Under the pieces are notes generated by a model. That model did not search any database and had not been told where the DNA came from. It was given only the letters and a program-made list of their open reading frames with translations. From positions 1 through 5,223 of the forward strand of contig JBBIIC010000044.1 of assembly GCA_037446725.1 (NCBI GenBank): 5,223 bases of DNA. The letters are read 5' to 3'. This DNA comes from JBBIIC01 sp037446725 (GTDB taxonomy: Bacteria > Actinomycetota > Coriobacteriia > Anaerosomatales > SLCP01). Positions 1 to 5,223 of this stretch are shown piece by piece. Every line of letters starts with the position of its first letter. Positions within the stretch are counted from its first letter, which is position 1. The position numbers were made by a program, and so were the translations under genes.

Positions 1-97
1 CCGGCTTGTCGACGACCGGCAGCATCTCTTTGGGCTGCGACTTGGTCACCGGCAGAAACCGGGTCCCGAGGCCTGCCGCGGGGATGATGGCCTTCAT
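1..97 (-). CDS. galU: UTP-glucose-1-phosphate uridylyltransferase, N-terminal fragment (cut by window edge)
   Basis: Reading the minus strand from the ATG at 97-95 gives 32 residues beginning MKAIIPAAGLGTRFLPVTK and continuing with a QPKEMLPVVDKP segment. This is the nucleotidyltransferase signature of bacterial GalU: the GxGTRxLP loop binds the UTP phosphates, and the conserved PKEMLPVVDKP segment follows it. The family makes UDP-glucose and pyrophosphate from UTP and glucose 1-phosphate in the cytoplasm. An AAGGAG ribosome binding site lies 10 nt upstream, which supports this start. The rest of the gene (normally about 290 aa in total) is outside the window. It is divergent from ugd, whose enzyme uses its product. 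Glucose-1-phosphate thymidylyltransferase has a related N-terminus, but the KEMLPVVDKP wording fits GalU better. Confidence 0.93.
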   Translation of the reverse strand, partial: MKAIIPAAGLGTRFLPVTKSQPKEMLPVVDKP

Positions 98-107
98 GTT
101 GCGGATT

Positions 108-113
108 CTCCTT
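108..113 (-). promoter_or_regulatory. Ribosome binding site of galU
   Basis: AAGGAG on the minus strand is a near-perfect Shine-Dalgarno match, 10 nt before the galU ATG. It fixes the start of this truncated gene. Confidence 0.8.
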
Positions 114-173
114 CTGGTCACATCGCGCGTCTCGCCGTCCCGCCGAGGGGCGGCACGGATACCACGACTTCCC

Positions 174-202
174 AGGGTACAACATCAACGGCGCCGTGAC
201 AG
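174..202 (-). promoter_or_regulatory. Candidate galU promoter
   Basis: On the minus strand CTGTCA (202-197) matches the -35 consensus TTGACA at four of six positions. It is followed after a 17-nt spacer by TACCCT (179-174), which fits the TAnnnT pattern of GC-rich -10 boxes. Transcription would begin near 167 and give a leader of about 70 nt. The spacer contains most of the small palindrome at 188-197. The match is weak by sequence alone; spacing and position are the main support. Confidence 0.3.
188..197. repeat. 10-bp perfect palindrome (possible operator)
   Basis: ACGGCGCCGT is a perfect inverted repeat in the galU/ugd divergent region, with a GGCGCC core. It lies 5 bp from the larger palindrome at 203-220, which carries two more GGCGCC cores. 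The three cores are centred near 192.5, 206.5 and 216.5. It could be a regulator half-site cluster. GC-rich DNA also produces such palindromes by chance, so function is unproven. Confidence 0.4.
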
Positions 203-220
203 AGGCGCCGCGCGGCGCCT
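203..220. repeat. 18-bp perfect palindrome between galU and ugd (possible operator)
   Basis: AGGCGCCGCGCGGCGCCT reads identically on both strands over 18 bp. It is noncoding and sits near the middle of the divergent intergenic region. It has no poly-T tract and is not downstream of a gene, so it is not a conventional terminator. An operator for a dimeric regulator serving both genes, or a cruciform/hairpin in a leader transcript, are the plausible roles. The palindrome is directly seen; its function is inferred. Confidence 0.45.
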
Positions 221-235
221 GCTCCCGGGGCGGGC

Positions 236-246
236 TGTGCTACCCT
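236..246 (+). promoter_or_regulatory. Candidate extended -10 of ugd
   Basis: TGTGCTACCCT contains a TGnTAnnnT extended -10 arrangement (TGC at 238-240, TACCCT at 241-246). No good -35 hexamer lies 16-18 nt upstream, which is tolerated by extended -10 promoters. Transcription would begin near 253 and give a leader of about 34 nt. A near-copy in the opposite orientation, TGTTGTACCCT, lies at 184-174 on the minus strand. Confidence 0.3.
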
Positions 247-286
247 AACGCCGGTACGAACGCACCCGCGCGAACGGGGAGACCTG

Positions 287-1606
287 ATGGCAGAACGCGT
301 CACCGTCGTCGGCACCGGCTACGTCGGCCTCGTCACCGGGGTCTGCCTGGCCGACTCCGGGCACGACGTCACCTGCGTCGACATCAACGAGGCGACCGTA
401 CGAGCCCTGCGCGCCGGTACGCCCACCATCTACGAGCCCGGCATCGACACGCTGCTTGCCGGAGGCCTCGAGCGCGGCAACCTTCGCTTCAAGACGCCCG
501 CGAGCGGCTGGCGCGATCTTGTCGCAGGCGTCGTGATCGTCGCGGTCGGCACACCGATGGCGGAGACCGGGGCCGCCGACCTCTCGCAGGTCCGCTCGGT
601 GGTCGAGACGCTGTGCGCCGAGGCGCCCGGCCCGTTCACGCTCGTCATGAAGTCGACCGTTCCGCCGGGAACCGGCGACGCCCTTCAGACGCGCTACCTC
701 GAGACTGCCGGTCATCGAATCTCCTACGTCTCGAACCCGGAGTTCCTGCGCGAGGGCCACGCGCTCGCCGACTGGTTCTCGACCGACCGCATCGTCATCG
801 GCGCGTCCGACGAGACCGCGGTCGAGACGATGCGCCGCCTCTACACCGGCATCGACGCGCCCCTCGTGGTGACCGACATCGCGAGCGCCGAGACTATCAA
901 GTACGCGAGCAACGCGTTCCTGTCGACCAAAATCTCGTTCATCAACGAAATCGCGAACCTCTGCGACGCCGTCGGCGCAGACATCGACGCTGTGGCCGCC
1001 GGAGTCGGTCTCGACACCCGCATCGGCCCGCAGTTCCTGCGGGCGGGCATCGGCTACGGCGGAAGCTGCTTCCCGAAGGACACGCGCGCGCTCGACTTCA
1101 TCTCGACGCTCAACGGCTACCAGTTCACGCTGCTCAAGTCGGTCATCGAGGTGAACAACCGCCAGCGCTTGCTGCCGGTTATCCGCCTGGCGCGCGCCCT
1201 TCCCGACCTCCACGAGCGCACGGTCGCGTTGCTCGGCCTGTCGTTCAAGCCCGAGACCGACGACACGCGCGAGTCACCGGCGCTCGACATCATCCCGCTG
1301 TTGCTGGAGGAGGGTGCCGGGGTCACCGTCTACGACCCGATCGCGCGAGCGATGGACCTGGACGAGGGTGTGACGCGAGCCGCGACGACTCTCGAGGCGC
1401 TCGAGGGGGCTTCGGCCGCGATACTGGTGACCGAGTGGCCGGAGTTCCTGGCGCTCGACTGGGGGCGGGTTCGCGAAGTGATGGCCGAGCCAGGCATCGT
1501 GTTCGACGGCCGCAACTGCCTGGATGCGGATGCGATACGCGCAGCGGGCCTTGTCTACATGGCGGTCGGCCGGCCCGGCAAGCACCGCGAGAACGGCGTC
1601 GTCTGA
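287..1606 (+). CDS. ugd: UDP-glucose 6-dehydrogenase
   Basis: This 439-aa cytoplasmic enzyme oxidises UDP-glucose to UDP-glucuronate in two NAD-dependent steps, supplying precursors for surface polysaccharides. The N-terminal Rossmann domain has the dinucleotide loop GTGYVGL (residues 9-15) with acidic D32 at the end of beta 2 for NAD specificity. STVPPGT (123-129) and NPEFLREG (150-157) follow. The central helix carries K205 and N209 in AETIKYASNAF. The catalytic cysteine is C261 in GYGGSCFPKD. The C-terminal UDP-binding domain shows SFKPETDDTRESP (319-331) and a GRN near 408-410. The length is normal for the family and every key residue is present. The ATG is chosen because GGGGAG (276-281) sits 5 nt upstream and the Rossmann strand begins at once. 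It is divergent from galU, whose product is its substrate. GDP-mannose and UDP-ManNAc dehydrogenases are relatives; the motif wording favours UDP-glucose. Confidence 0.95.
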   Translation: MAERVTVVGTGYVGLVTGVCLADSGHDVTCVDINEATVRALRAGTPTIYEPGIDTLLAGGLERGNLRFKTPASGWRDLVAGVVIVAVGTPMAETGAADLSQVRSVVETLCAEAPGPFTLVMKSTVPPGTGDALQTRYLETAGHRISYVSNPEFLREGHALADWFSTDRIVIGASDETAVETMRRLYTGIDAPLVVTDIASAETIKYASNAFLSTKISFINEIANLCDAVGADIDAVAAGVGLDTRIGPQFLRAGIGYGGSCFPKDTRALDFISTLNGYQFTLLKSVIEVNNRQRLLPVIRLARALPDLHERTVALLGLSFKPETDDTRESPALDIIPLLLEEGAGVTVYDPIARAMDLDEGVTRAATTLEALEGASAAILVTEWPEFLALDWGRVREVMAEPGIVFDGRNCLDADAIRAAGLVYMAVGRPGKHRENGVV

Positions 1607-1629
1607 GACGACCGGCCCGAAGGCCGTCT
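1606..1629. terminator. Weak candidate bidirectional terminator between ugd and the CAP gene
   Basis: AGACGACC (1606-1613) can pair with GGCCGTCT (1622-1629) around an 8-nt loop, giving an 8-bp stem with one mismatch. It lies in the 28-bp gap between two convergent genes, where a shared terminator is expected. Neither strand has a T-run after the stem, so it is not a classical intrinsic terminator. Confidence 0.3.
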
Positions 1630-1634
1630 GCCCG

Positions 1635-3704
1635 CTACTGCAGCGCCTGGCCGATCTGGATGCGCACAGTGTCCGAGATGCTGAGCGGCCCGCCGAAGAC
1701 GCACGAATCGCCGACCTGGCTCTTGTAGCTGGTGAGCCACGACTTGGTGGTGGTGCTCAGCACGCGGCCATCGCTAAGCAACAGGACTCCGCCCCGCTTG
1801 CCCATCAGGCTGCCCCCGGTGAGCGCATCGGGCATCTTCGCGGCAACGCCGACGTTGTAGCGCGCCAGCCAACCCCTGTCCACTGCATTGTTGGCGATGG
1901 CGACGGCGGTCGCGTAGCGGTCGCCGCCCGACCAGCGGACCGCTCCGAGGTAGTTGCGCACGTGCTCAGAGACGGTGAGCGGACCACCGCCAACGACCCT
2001 GAGAGAGGGCGTGAGGCTCGCGAGCGCGCTCGCGGTCGCTGGCGGCACCTTGTTGGCCTCAACCAGCAGGATCGGGGCGCCCTTCGCAGCAGCGATCGGC
2101 GAGAGCGCGAGCGCATCGAAGAACTTCGACGGGTCCGCGCCGTTGGCGACGAGCGCAACGGAGGGCATCTCGGCGCCGCGCACCGACTTCATCCGGCTCG
2201 CGATTGCCGCGGCAAGGTCGTAGCGCCCGCCCGTGGAGAGCACCCGGTCGACCTTCACCTTGGTGGCACCGCCGGCGGCATTCTGTATCTCGGTCAGACG
2301 AGCGGCAGGAACCGACGATGTTCCGCCGACGACGCGGAGTGTCACACTGCCGTTCTTGGCGACGATCTCGTTGACAGCCGCTTTCACCTCGTCAGGGGTG
2401 CTTGTCGCGGAGACCAACAGCATCGGCGCGTCGTAGGCCCAACACAACCCGGAAGCGGCGAGCGGGTCTGCCGCGGCGCGATCGTCACCCGATGCGATGA
2501 CAACGTTCTTCACGCCGGTCCAGTTCGGGTACGCGGCCCGGGCCACGGTGACCGCAGTCGAGTACCGGCAGCGAGCGGCAAGCCGCTCGGACGCGTGGAG
2601 CACCTCTCCGTAGTTGATGCCGGGAGGCGTCGGGGCGGCATTCGGGTCGAGCGTGACGAACTGCGTCCAGTACGAGAGCTTGACGGGTGTCGTCGTGCCC
2701 TTGTAGAAGACGCCACCCGAGAGGGTCACTTCGAACTCATCGCCGGGCCGGTAGCTGACAGTCGTAGGATCCGGGCGGAAGACGATGACGTTGCGGATCC
2801 CCATCCCGCTGAAGTCCACGTTGAAGTAGTGTCCGCTCGTGTTCTTGTGGGTCGAGTTGAACGTCCACGTCCTGCCGTCGCGAACGCGCTTGAGAGTGAG
2901 CGTCTGACCGCTCGACGCGATGTCGAACTGATCGGGGTTGAGCACTATCGACCAGGGTGTGGCCGACGAGAAGAACTCCACCGGGAAGACCCCCGCCGAG
3001 GGCCAGAGCACTGAGGTGTAGGGCACCGCCTCGGCTCGGGACTTGTCGAAGACGTAGGTGGTGACCCTCCGCTCGGCATATCCGATCCCGGTTCGCTTCA
3101 TCGGCGGGTTGAGCAGCCAGCGCCGGTGTCCGAGTCGCGCGATGTTCCCGGGGCTGGAGTCATCGAGGCACCCCATCTGGAAGCGCTCGATGTCGGTGTA
3201 ACCGTTGCCGATGTTGCTGGAACTCGTCGAGGCCAGGCCCCTGTCGTAGAACGACTGGGTCATGTCGGCCGGTTTGGATGGATAGTGTGAGAAGTCGCTT
3301 GCGGCAAGCAGGACGGCACCGTGCTGAGCGTCCGCGTTCATCCCGGAGTCGAGCACGACGTCGTGCGGCAGACCGGCAAGATAGCGGGCGAAGTTGATGG
3401 TGCGAAGGCCGTCGTTGAGGAACTCGCTGCGGACCGTGCCCGTCGAGTAAGGGCTGGTGATGCTCGGCGTGACCGAGTATGGCGTGCCGCCGTAGACAGG
3501 CTTGAAGCTCTGCCACATGGCACGGAGATCCATCTCGGTCCGCAAGGCGGTGTCGAGCAGATGGATCTCGGTGGTGGCGAACGCCGGTGCCACATGCGCG
3601 GCAGGCGTGGCCAGAAGAGCGCTGATCGCAAGAACTGCAGCGAGCGCGAGACGACCTACCATGCGTGCGGCCGTGCGGGGTTGCCTGAGGCTGCCACGGC
3701 GCAT
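1635..3704 (-). CDS. Secreted CAP-domain protein with three cell wall-binding (CWB2) repeats
   Basis: The 689-aa product is predicted to be exported and attached noncovalently to the cell wall. Residues 1-18 are basic, 19-36 are hydrophobic, and a signal peptidase I site is likely after A43 (APAFA/TTE). A CAP/SCP-like domain spans about 96-210: FSHYPSKP with H140, SSNIGNG (162-168), and GHRRWLLNP (192-200) ending in GIGYA. The usual glutamate of the GENI motif is serine here (S163), so metal or catalytic chemistry may be lost. Residues 211-365 look beta-rich (WPSAGVFPVEFF, PWSIVLNP) and are unassigned. Three CWB2 repeats fill about 370-689, each opening with an RY-containing segment (RYSTAV 380-385, GGRYDLAAAIA, GGDRYATAVAIA) and closing with VVGGTSSV, VVGGGPLTV or VFGGPLSI. 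There is no LPXTG motif or C-terminal membrane helix. CWB2 repeats are known to bind anionic wall polymers in Clostridioides. The start is set by GGAAGG 6 nt upstream; the same frame stays open 240 codons further without a supporting signal. The specific function is unknown. Confidence 0.88.
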   Translation of the reverse strand: MRRGSLRQPRTAARMVGRLALAAVLAISALLATPAAHVAPAFATTEIHLLDTALRTEMDLRAMWQSFKPVYGGTPYSVTPSITSPYSTGTVRSEFLNDGLRTINFARYLAGLPHDVVLDSGMNADAQHGAVLLAASDFSHYPSKPADMTQSFYDRGLASTSSSNIGNGYTDIERFQMGCLDDSSPGNIARLGHRRWLLNPPMKRTGIGYAERRVTTYVFDKSRAEAVPYTSVLWPSAGVFPVEFFSSATPWSIVLNPDQFDIASSGQTLTLKRVRDGRTWTFNSTHKNTSGHYFNVDFSGMGIRNVIVFRPDPTTVSYRPGDEFEVTLSGGVFYKGTTTPVKLSYWTQFVTLDPNAAPTPPGINYGEVLHASERLAARCRYSTAVTVARAAYPNWTGVKNVVIASGDDRAAADPLAASGLCWAYDAPMLLVSATSTPDEVKAAVNEIVAKNGSVTLRVVGGTSSVPAARLTEIQNAAGGATKVKVDRVLSTGGRYDLAAAIASRMKSVRGAEMPSVALVANGADPSKFFDALALSPIAAAKGAPILLVEANKVPPATASALASLTPSLRVVGGGPLTVSEHVRNYLGAVRWSGGDRYATAVAIANNAVDRGWLARYNVGVAAKMPDALTGGSLMGKRGGVLLLSDGRVLSTTTKSWLTSYKSQVGDSCVFGGPLSISDTVRIQIGQALQ

Positions 3705-3710
3705 GTCATG

Positions 3711-3716
3711 CCTTCC
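3711..3716 (-). promoter_or_regulatory. Ribosome binding site that decides the CAP-CWB2 start
   Basis: GGAAGG on the minus strand lies 6 nt before the ATG at 3704-3702. It decides the start because the reading frame remains open far upstream into hemL. The next in-frame ATG (residue 15, at 3662) would also leave a signal peptide but has no purine-rich site before it. Confidence 0.75.
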
Positions 3717-3722
3717 AGTGCA

Positions 3723-3799
3723 GAGAGAACGACGCAGCACGAAATCCACTACAGGGGGTATCGGCTTGCCCGCAAGAATACTTGATGGTGGAGAGAACG
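3723..3799 (-). repeat. Pair of 9-bp direct repeats CGTTCTCTC in the CAP-CWB2 upstream region
   Basis: CGTTCTCTC occurs on the minus strand at 3799-3791 and again at 3731-3723, 68 bp apart in the same orientation. The first copy overlaps the end of the candidate -35 box, and the second lies in the leader just before the ribosome binding site. They may be regulator sites or coincidence; two exact 9-mers in about 180 bp are only modestly unlikely. Confidence 0.3.
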
Positions 3800-3802
3800 C
3801 AA
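3775..3802 (-). promoter_or_regulatory. Candidate promoter of the CAP-CWB2 gene
   Basis: TTGCGT (3802-3797) and TATTCT (3780-3775) on the minus strand are separated by 16 nt and resemble -35 and -10 boxes, with three and four matches to consensus. TATTCT is one of the few AT-rich hexamers in this gap. Transcription would begin near 3768 and give a leader of about 64 nt. A 12-bp palindrome, CTTGCCCGCAAG (3765-3776), overlaps the -10 and could be an operator. Confidence 0.4.
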
Positions 3803-3815
3803 GTACCGCATGGGA

Positions 3816-3888
3816 CCCCATCGGGGCTCTGCACGACATCTCCACGCAACTGGAAGGTTCCGGCAGCCGTGACGCGTCCCCTCTGCCG
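3816..3888 (-). other. Hairpin-rich 3' flank of hemL
   Basis: Directly after the hemL stop, CGGCAG (3888-3883) can pair with CTGCCG (3866-3861), with the palindrome GACGCGTC (3871-3878) in the loop. GGAACCTTCC (3861-3852) and CCCC-GAT-GGGG (3826-3816) follow. None is trailed by a T-run. They could stop or stabilise hemL mRNA in a Rho-assisted way, but no intrinsic terminator can be claimed. Confidence 0.3.
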
Positions 3889-5169
3889 CTACACCGCCTT
3901 GAGGACCTCGCCCGCAGCCTCGCAGAATGCGTCGAGCTCTTCATCGGTATGCGCGAGTGACGCGAACGTCGCCTCGAACTGGCTCGGTGCGAGCCAGAAC
4001 CCACGGTCAAGCATGCCGCGGAAGTACGCTGCGTACCGATCGGTGTCGCTCGTCGACGCGGTGGTCCAGTTCGAGACCTCGAGGTGCGTGAAGAACATGC
4101 ACGCCATCGAACCCACCCGGTTGCACTGCGTGTGCACGGCCGCGCTGCCCGCCGCACGGCACAGGCCGCCGGCCATCTTCGCACCCTTGCGCTCGAGCTC
4201 CTCGTAGACACCGGGCTGCTTGAGCGCCTCGATGGTTGCAAGGCCTGCGACCATGGCGACCGGGTTGCCCGAGAGCGTGCCGGCCTGGTAGACGGGTCCG
4301 ACCGGCGCGAGACGCTCCATAATCTCGCGCTTGCCGCCGAAAGCCCCAACGGGGAATCCGCCACCGATGATCTTCCCGAGCGTGGTGAGGTCGGGCGTGA
4401 CTCCGTAGAGCTCCTGCGCGCCACCGAGCGCGACGCGGAACCCGGTGATCACCTCGTCGAAGATGAGCACAACGCCGTGCGCGTCGCACAGGTCGCGCAG
4501 TCCCTGCAAGAATCCCTCGCGCGGCGGGACCACTCCCATGTTGCCCGCGATGGGCTCGACGATGATGGCCGCGACCTGCTCGCCCTCGGCCTCGAGAACC
4601 GTCTTGACGGCACCGAGGTCGTTATAGGGAACGACGATCGTGTCGGCCGCGGCACCGGCGGTCACGCCCGGCGTCGCCGGGATGCCGAGCGTCAGCAGGC
4701 CGCTGCCCGCCGCAACGAGTAGCGCATCGGAGTGGCCGTGGTAGTTGCCGTCGAACTTGATGAACTTGTCGCGGCCCGTGAAGCCGCGGGCGAGGCGCAG
4801 CGCGCTCATGGTGGCCTCGGTGCCCGAGGAGACCATGCGCACCTCCTCGATACTCGGCACCGCATCGATGACCGCCTCGGCGAGCGCCACCTCGGCACAG
4901 GTCGGCGCGCCGTACGAGGTGCCGCGCTCGAGCTGCTCGCGCACCGCGTCGAGCACCGTCTCGGGGGCGTGGCCGAGGATCATGGGGCCCCAGGACGCGA
5001 CGAAGTCGACGTACTCGCGCCCGTCGATGTCCCAGATGCGCGAGCCCTTCGCGCGGTCCACGAAGCGCGGCTCGATGCCCACGCTCTTGTACGCGCGAAC
5101 CGGCGAGTTCACGCCGCCGGGGATGAGTTTGCACGCAGCCGAGAAGAACTCGGAGGAGGTCGCTCCCAT
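3889..5169 (-). CDS. hemL: Glutamate-1-semialdehyde 2,1-aminomutase
   Basis: This 426-aa cytoplasmic PLP enzyme of aminotransferase class III converts glutamate-1-semialdehyde to 5-aminolevulinate, the last step of the C5 route to tetrapyrroles after GltX and HemA. The N-terminus has the family-typical IPGGVNSPVRA (16-26), then GREYVDFVASWGPMILGHA (50-68). SSGTEA (114-119) binds the PLP phosphate. FDEVITGFR (237-245) holds D238, which contacts the pyridine nitrogen. K266 in TTLGKIIGGGFP is the Schiff-base lysine. GTLSGNP (297-303) completes the site. Length and all key residues are normal, and the GSAM-specific wording separates it from ornithine or acetylornithine aminotransferases. The ATG at 5169 is preceded by AAGGAG at 11 nt. 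The downstream CAP-CWB2 gene has the same orientation but lies 184 bp away with its own promoter-like boxes, so co-transcription is unlikely. Other hem genes may lie beyond the right edge. Confidence 0.97.
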   Translation of the reverse strand: MGATSSEFFSAACKLIPGGVNSPVRAYKSVGIEPRFVDRAKGSRIWDIDGREYVDFVASWGPMILGHAPETVLDAVREQLERGTSYGAPTCAEVALAEAVIDAVPSIEEVRMVSSGTEATMSALRLARGFTGRDKFIKFDGNYHGHSDALLVAAGSGLLTLGIPATPGVTAGAAADTIVVPYNDLGAVKTVLEAEGEQVAAIIVEPIAGNMGVVPPREGFLQGLRDLCDAHGVVLIFDEVITGFRVALGGAQELYGVTPDLTTLGKIIGGGFPVGAFGGKREIMERLAPVGPVYQAGTLSGNPVAMVAGLATIEALKQPGVYEELERKGAKMAGGLCRAAGSAAVHTQCNRVGSMACMFFTHLEVSNWTTASTSDTDRYAAYFRGMLDRGFWLAPSQFEATFASLAHTDEELDAFCEAAGEVLKAV

Positions 5170-5180
5170 GGGTGTCTTCG

Positions 5181-5194
5181 CTCCTTCGGGAAGG
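5181..5194 (-). promoter_or_regulatory. Ribosome binding site of hemL within a small inverted repeat
   Basis: AAGGAG (5186-5181, minus strand) is the Shine-Dalgarno sequence, 11 nt before the ATG, which is slightly long. The upstream CCTTC (5194-5190) is complementary to GAAGG (5187-5183), so a 4-bp hairpin with a 4-nt loop could cover part of the site. The site is well supported; an effect of the hairpin on translation is speculative. Confidence 0.65.
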
Positions 5195-5212
5195 CGCAGA
5201 TGGGTCGCCAGT

Positions 5213-5218
5213 ATTCTA
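5213..5218 (-). promoter_or_regulatory. Candidate -10 box of hemL
   Basis: TAGAAT on the minus strand matches TATAAT at five of six positions in an otherwise GC-rich flank. Transcription would begin near 5206, giving a leader of about 37 nt. The matching -35 would lie beyond the right edge, so the promoter cannot be confirmed here. Confidence 0.4.
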
Positions 5219-5223
5219 CACGT

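Noticed and set aside
245..1213. A 322-codon minus-strand frame opposite ugd
   Set aside because: It is the antisense shadow of ugd and has no motif or ribosome binding site that would support it.
1606..1634. Classical intrinsic terminator between the convergent genes
   Set aside because: The hairpin has a mismatch and no T-run on either strand, so only a weak candidate is listed.
196..1728. A 510-codon plus-strand frame overlapping ugd
   Set aside because: It is the shifted frame of ugd, extremely rich in Arg with no domain; ugd itself has every catalytic motif.
1524..3014. A 496-codon open frame on the plus strand opposite the CAP-CWB2 gene
   Set aside because: It is an antisense frame of a clear domain-bearing gene, Arg-rich and low in recognisable motifs, and begins inside ugd.
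3705..3888. A riboswitch (cyclic dinucleotide or other) upstream of the CAP-CWB2 gene
   Set aside because: Wall-protein genes sometimes carry one, but I could not fit the conserved core of any class I know; only short unrelated hairpins are visible.
1635..4424. A 929-codon open frame on the minus strand running from inside hemL through the CAP-CWB2 gene
   Set aside because: The first 240 codons are Ser/Arg-rich out-of-frame translation of hemL and its 3' flank. The real start at 3704 has a good ribosome binding site and is followed directly by a signal peptide.
4084..4722. A 212-codon plus-strand frame opposite hemL
   Set aside because: It is antisense to a fully conserved hemL and shows only composition-driven His/Arg-rich sequence.

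Overview
The window comes from a high-GC bacterium. The codon use (third positions rich in G and C), the cell wall-binding repeat type 2 (CWB2) surface protein and the absence of any outer-membrane signature point to a high-GC Gram-positive, most plausibly Actinomycetota. CAP-CWB2 proteins with this look are common in Coriobacteriia-type lineages, but the placement is inferred from protein style, not from a marker gene.

Layout, left to right. (1) The first 97 bases hold the 5' end of galU (UDP-glucose pyrophosphorylase) on the minus strand, cut by the window edge. (2) A 189-bp divergent intergenic region separates it from ugd and carries two perfect GC-rich palindromes and two mirrored TACCCT-type boxes. 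(3) ugd (UDP-glucose 6-dehydrogenase, 439 aa) is complete on the plus strand. (4) After a 28-bp convergent gap with one imperfect hairpin lies a minus-strand gene for a 689-aa secreted protein: signal peptide, CAP/SCP domain, beta-rich linker domain, three CWB2 repeats. (5) A 184-bp gap follows with hairpins, a candidate promoter and a short direct repeat. (6) hemL (glutamate-1-semialdehyde 2,1-aminomutase, 426 aa) is complete on the minus strand. The last 54 bases are its leader, with a ribosome binding site and a candidate -10 box.

Functionally, galU and ugd make consecutive products: GalU forms UDP-glucose and Ugd oxidises it to UDP-glucuronate, a precursor for cell-surface polysaccharide. 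The CAP-CWB2 protein is exported and probably held on a wall polymer by its repeats. HemL makes 5-aminolevulinate for tetrapyrroles and has no evident link to the other three. The three complete genes appear intact, with no frameshift, mobile element, CRISPR array or RNA gene seen. I did not find convincing evidence of a previously undescribed system. The best leads are the symmetrical galU/ugd control region and the architecture of the CAP-CWB2 protein.
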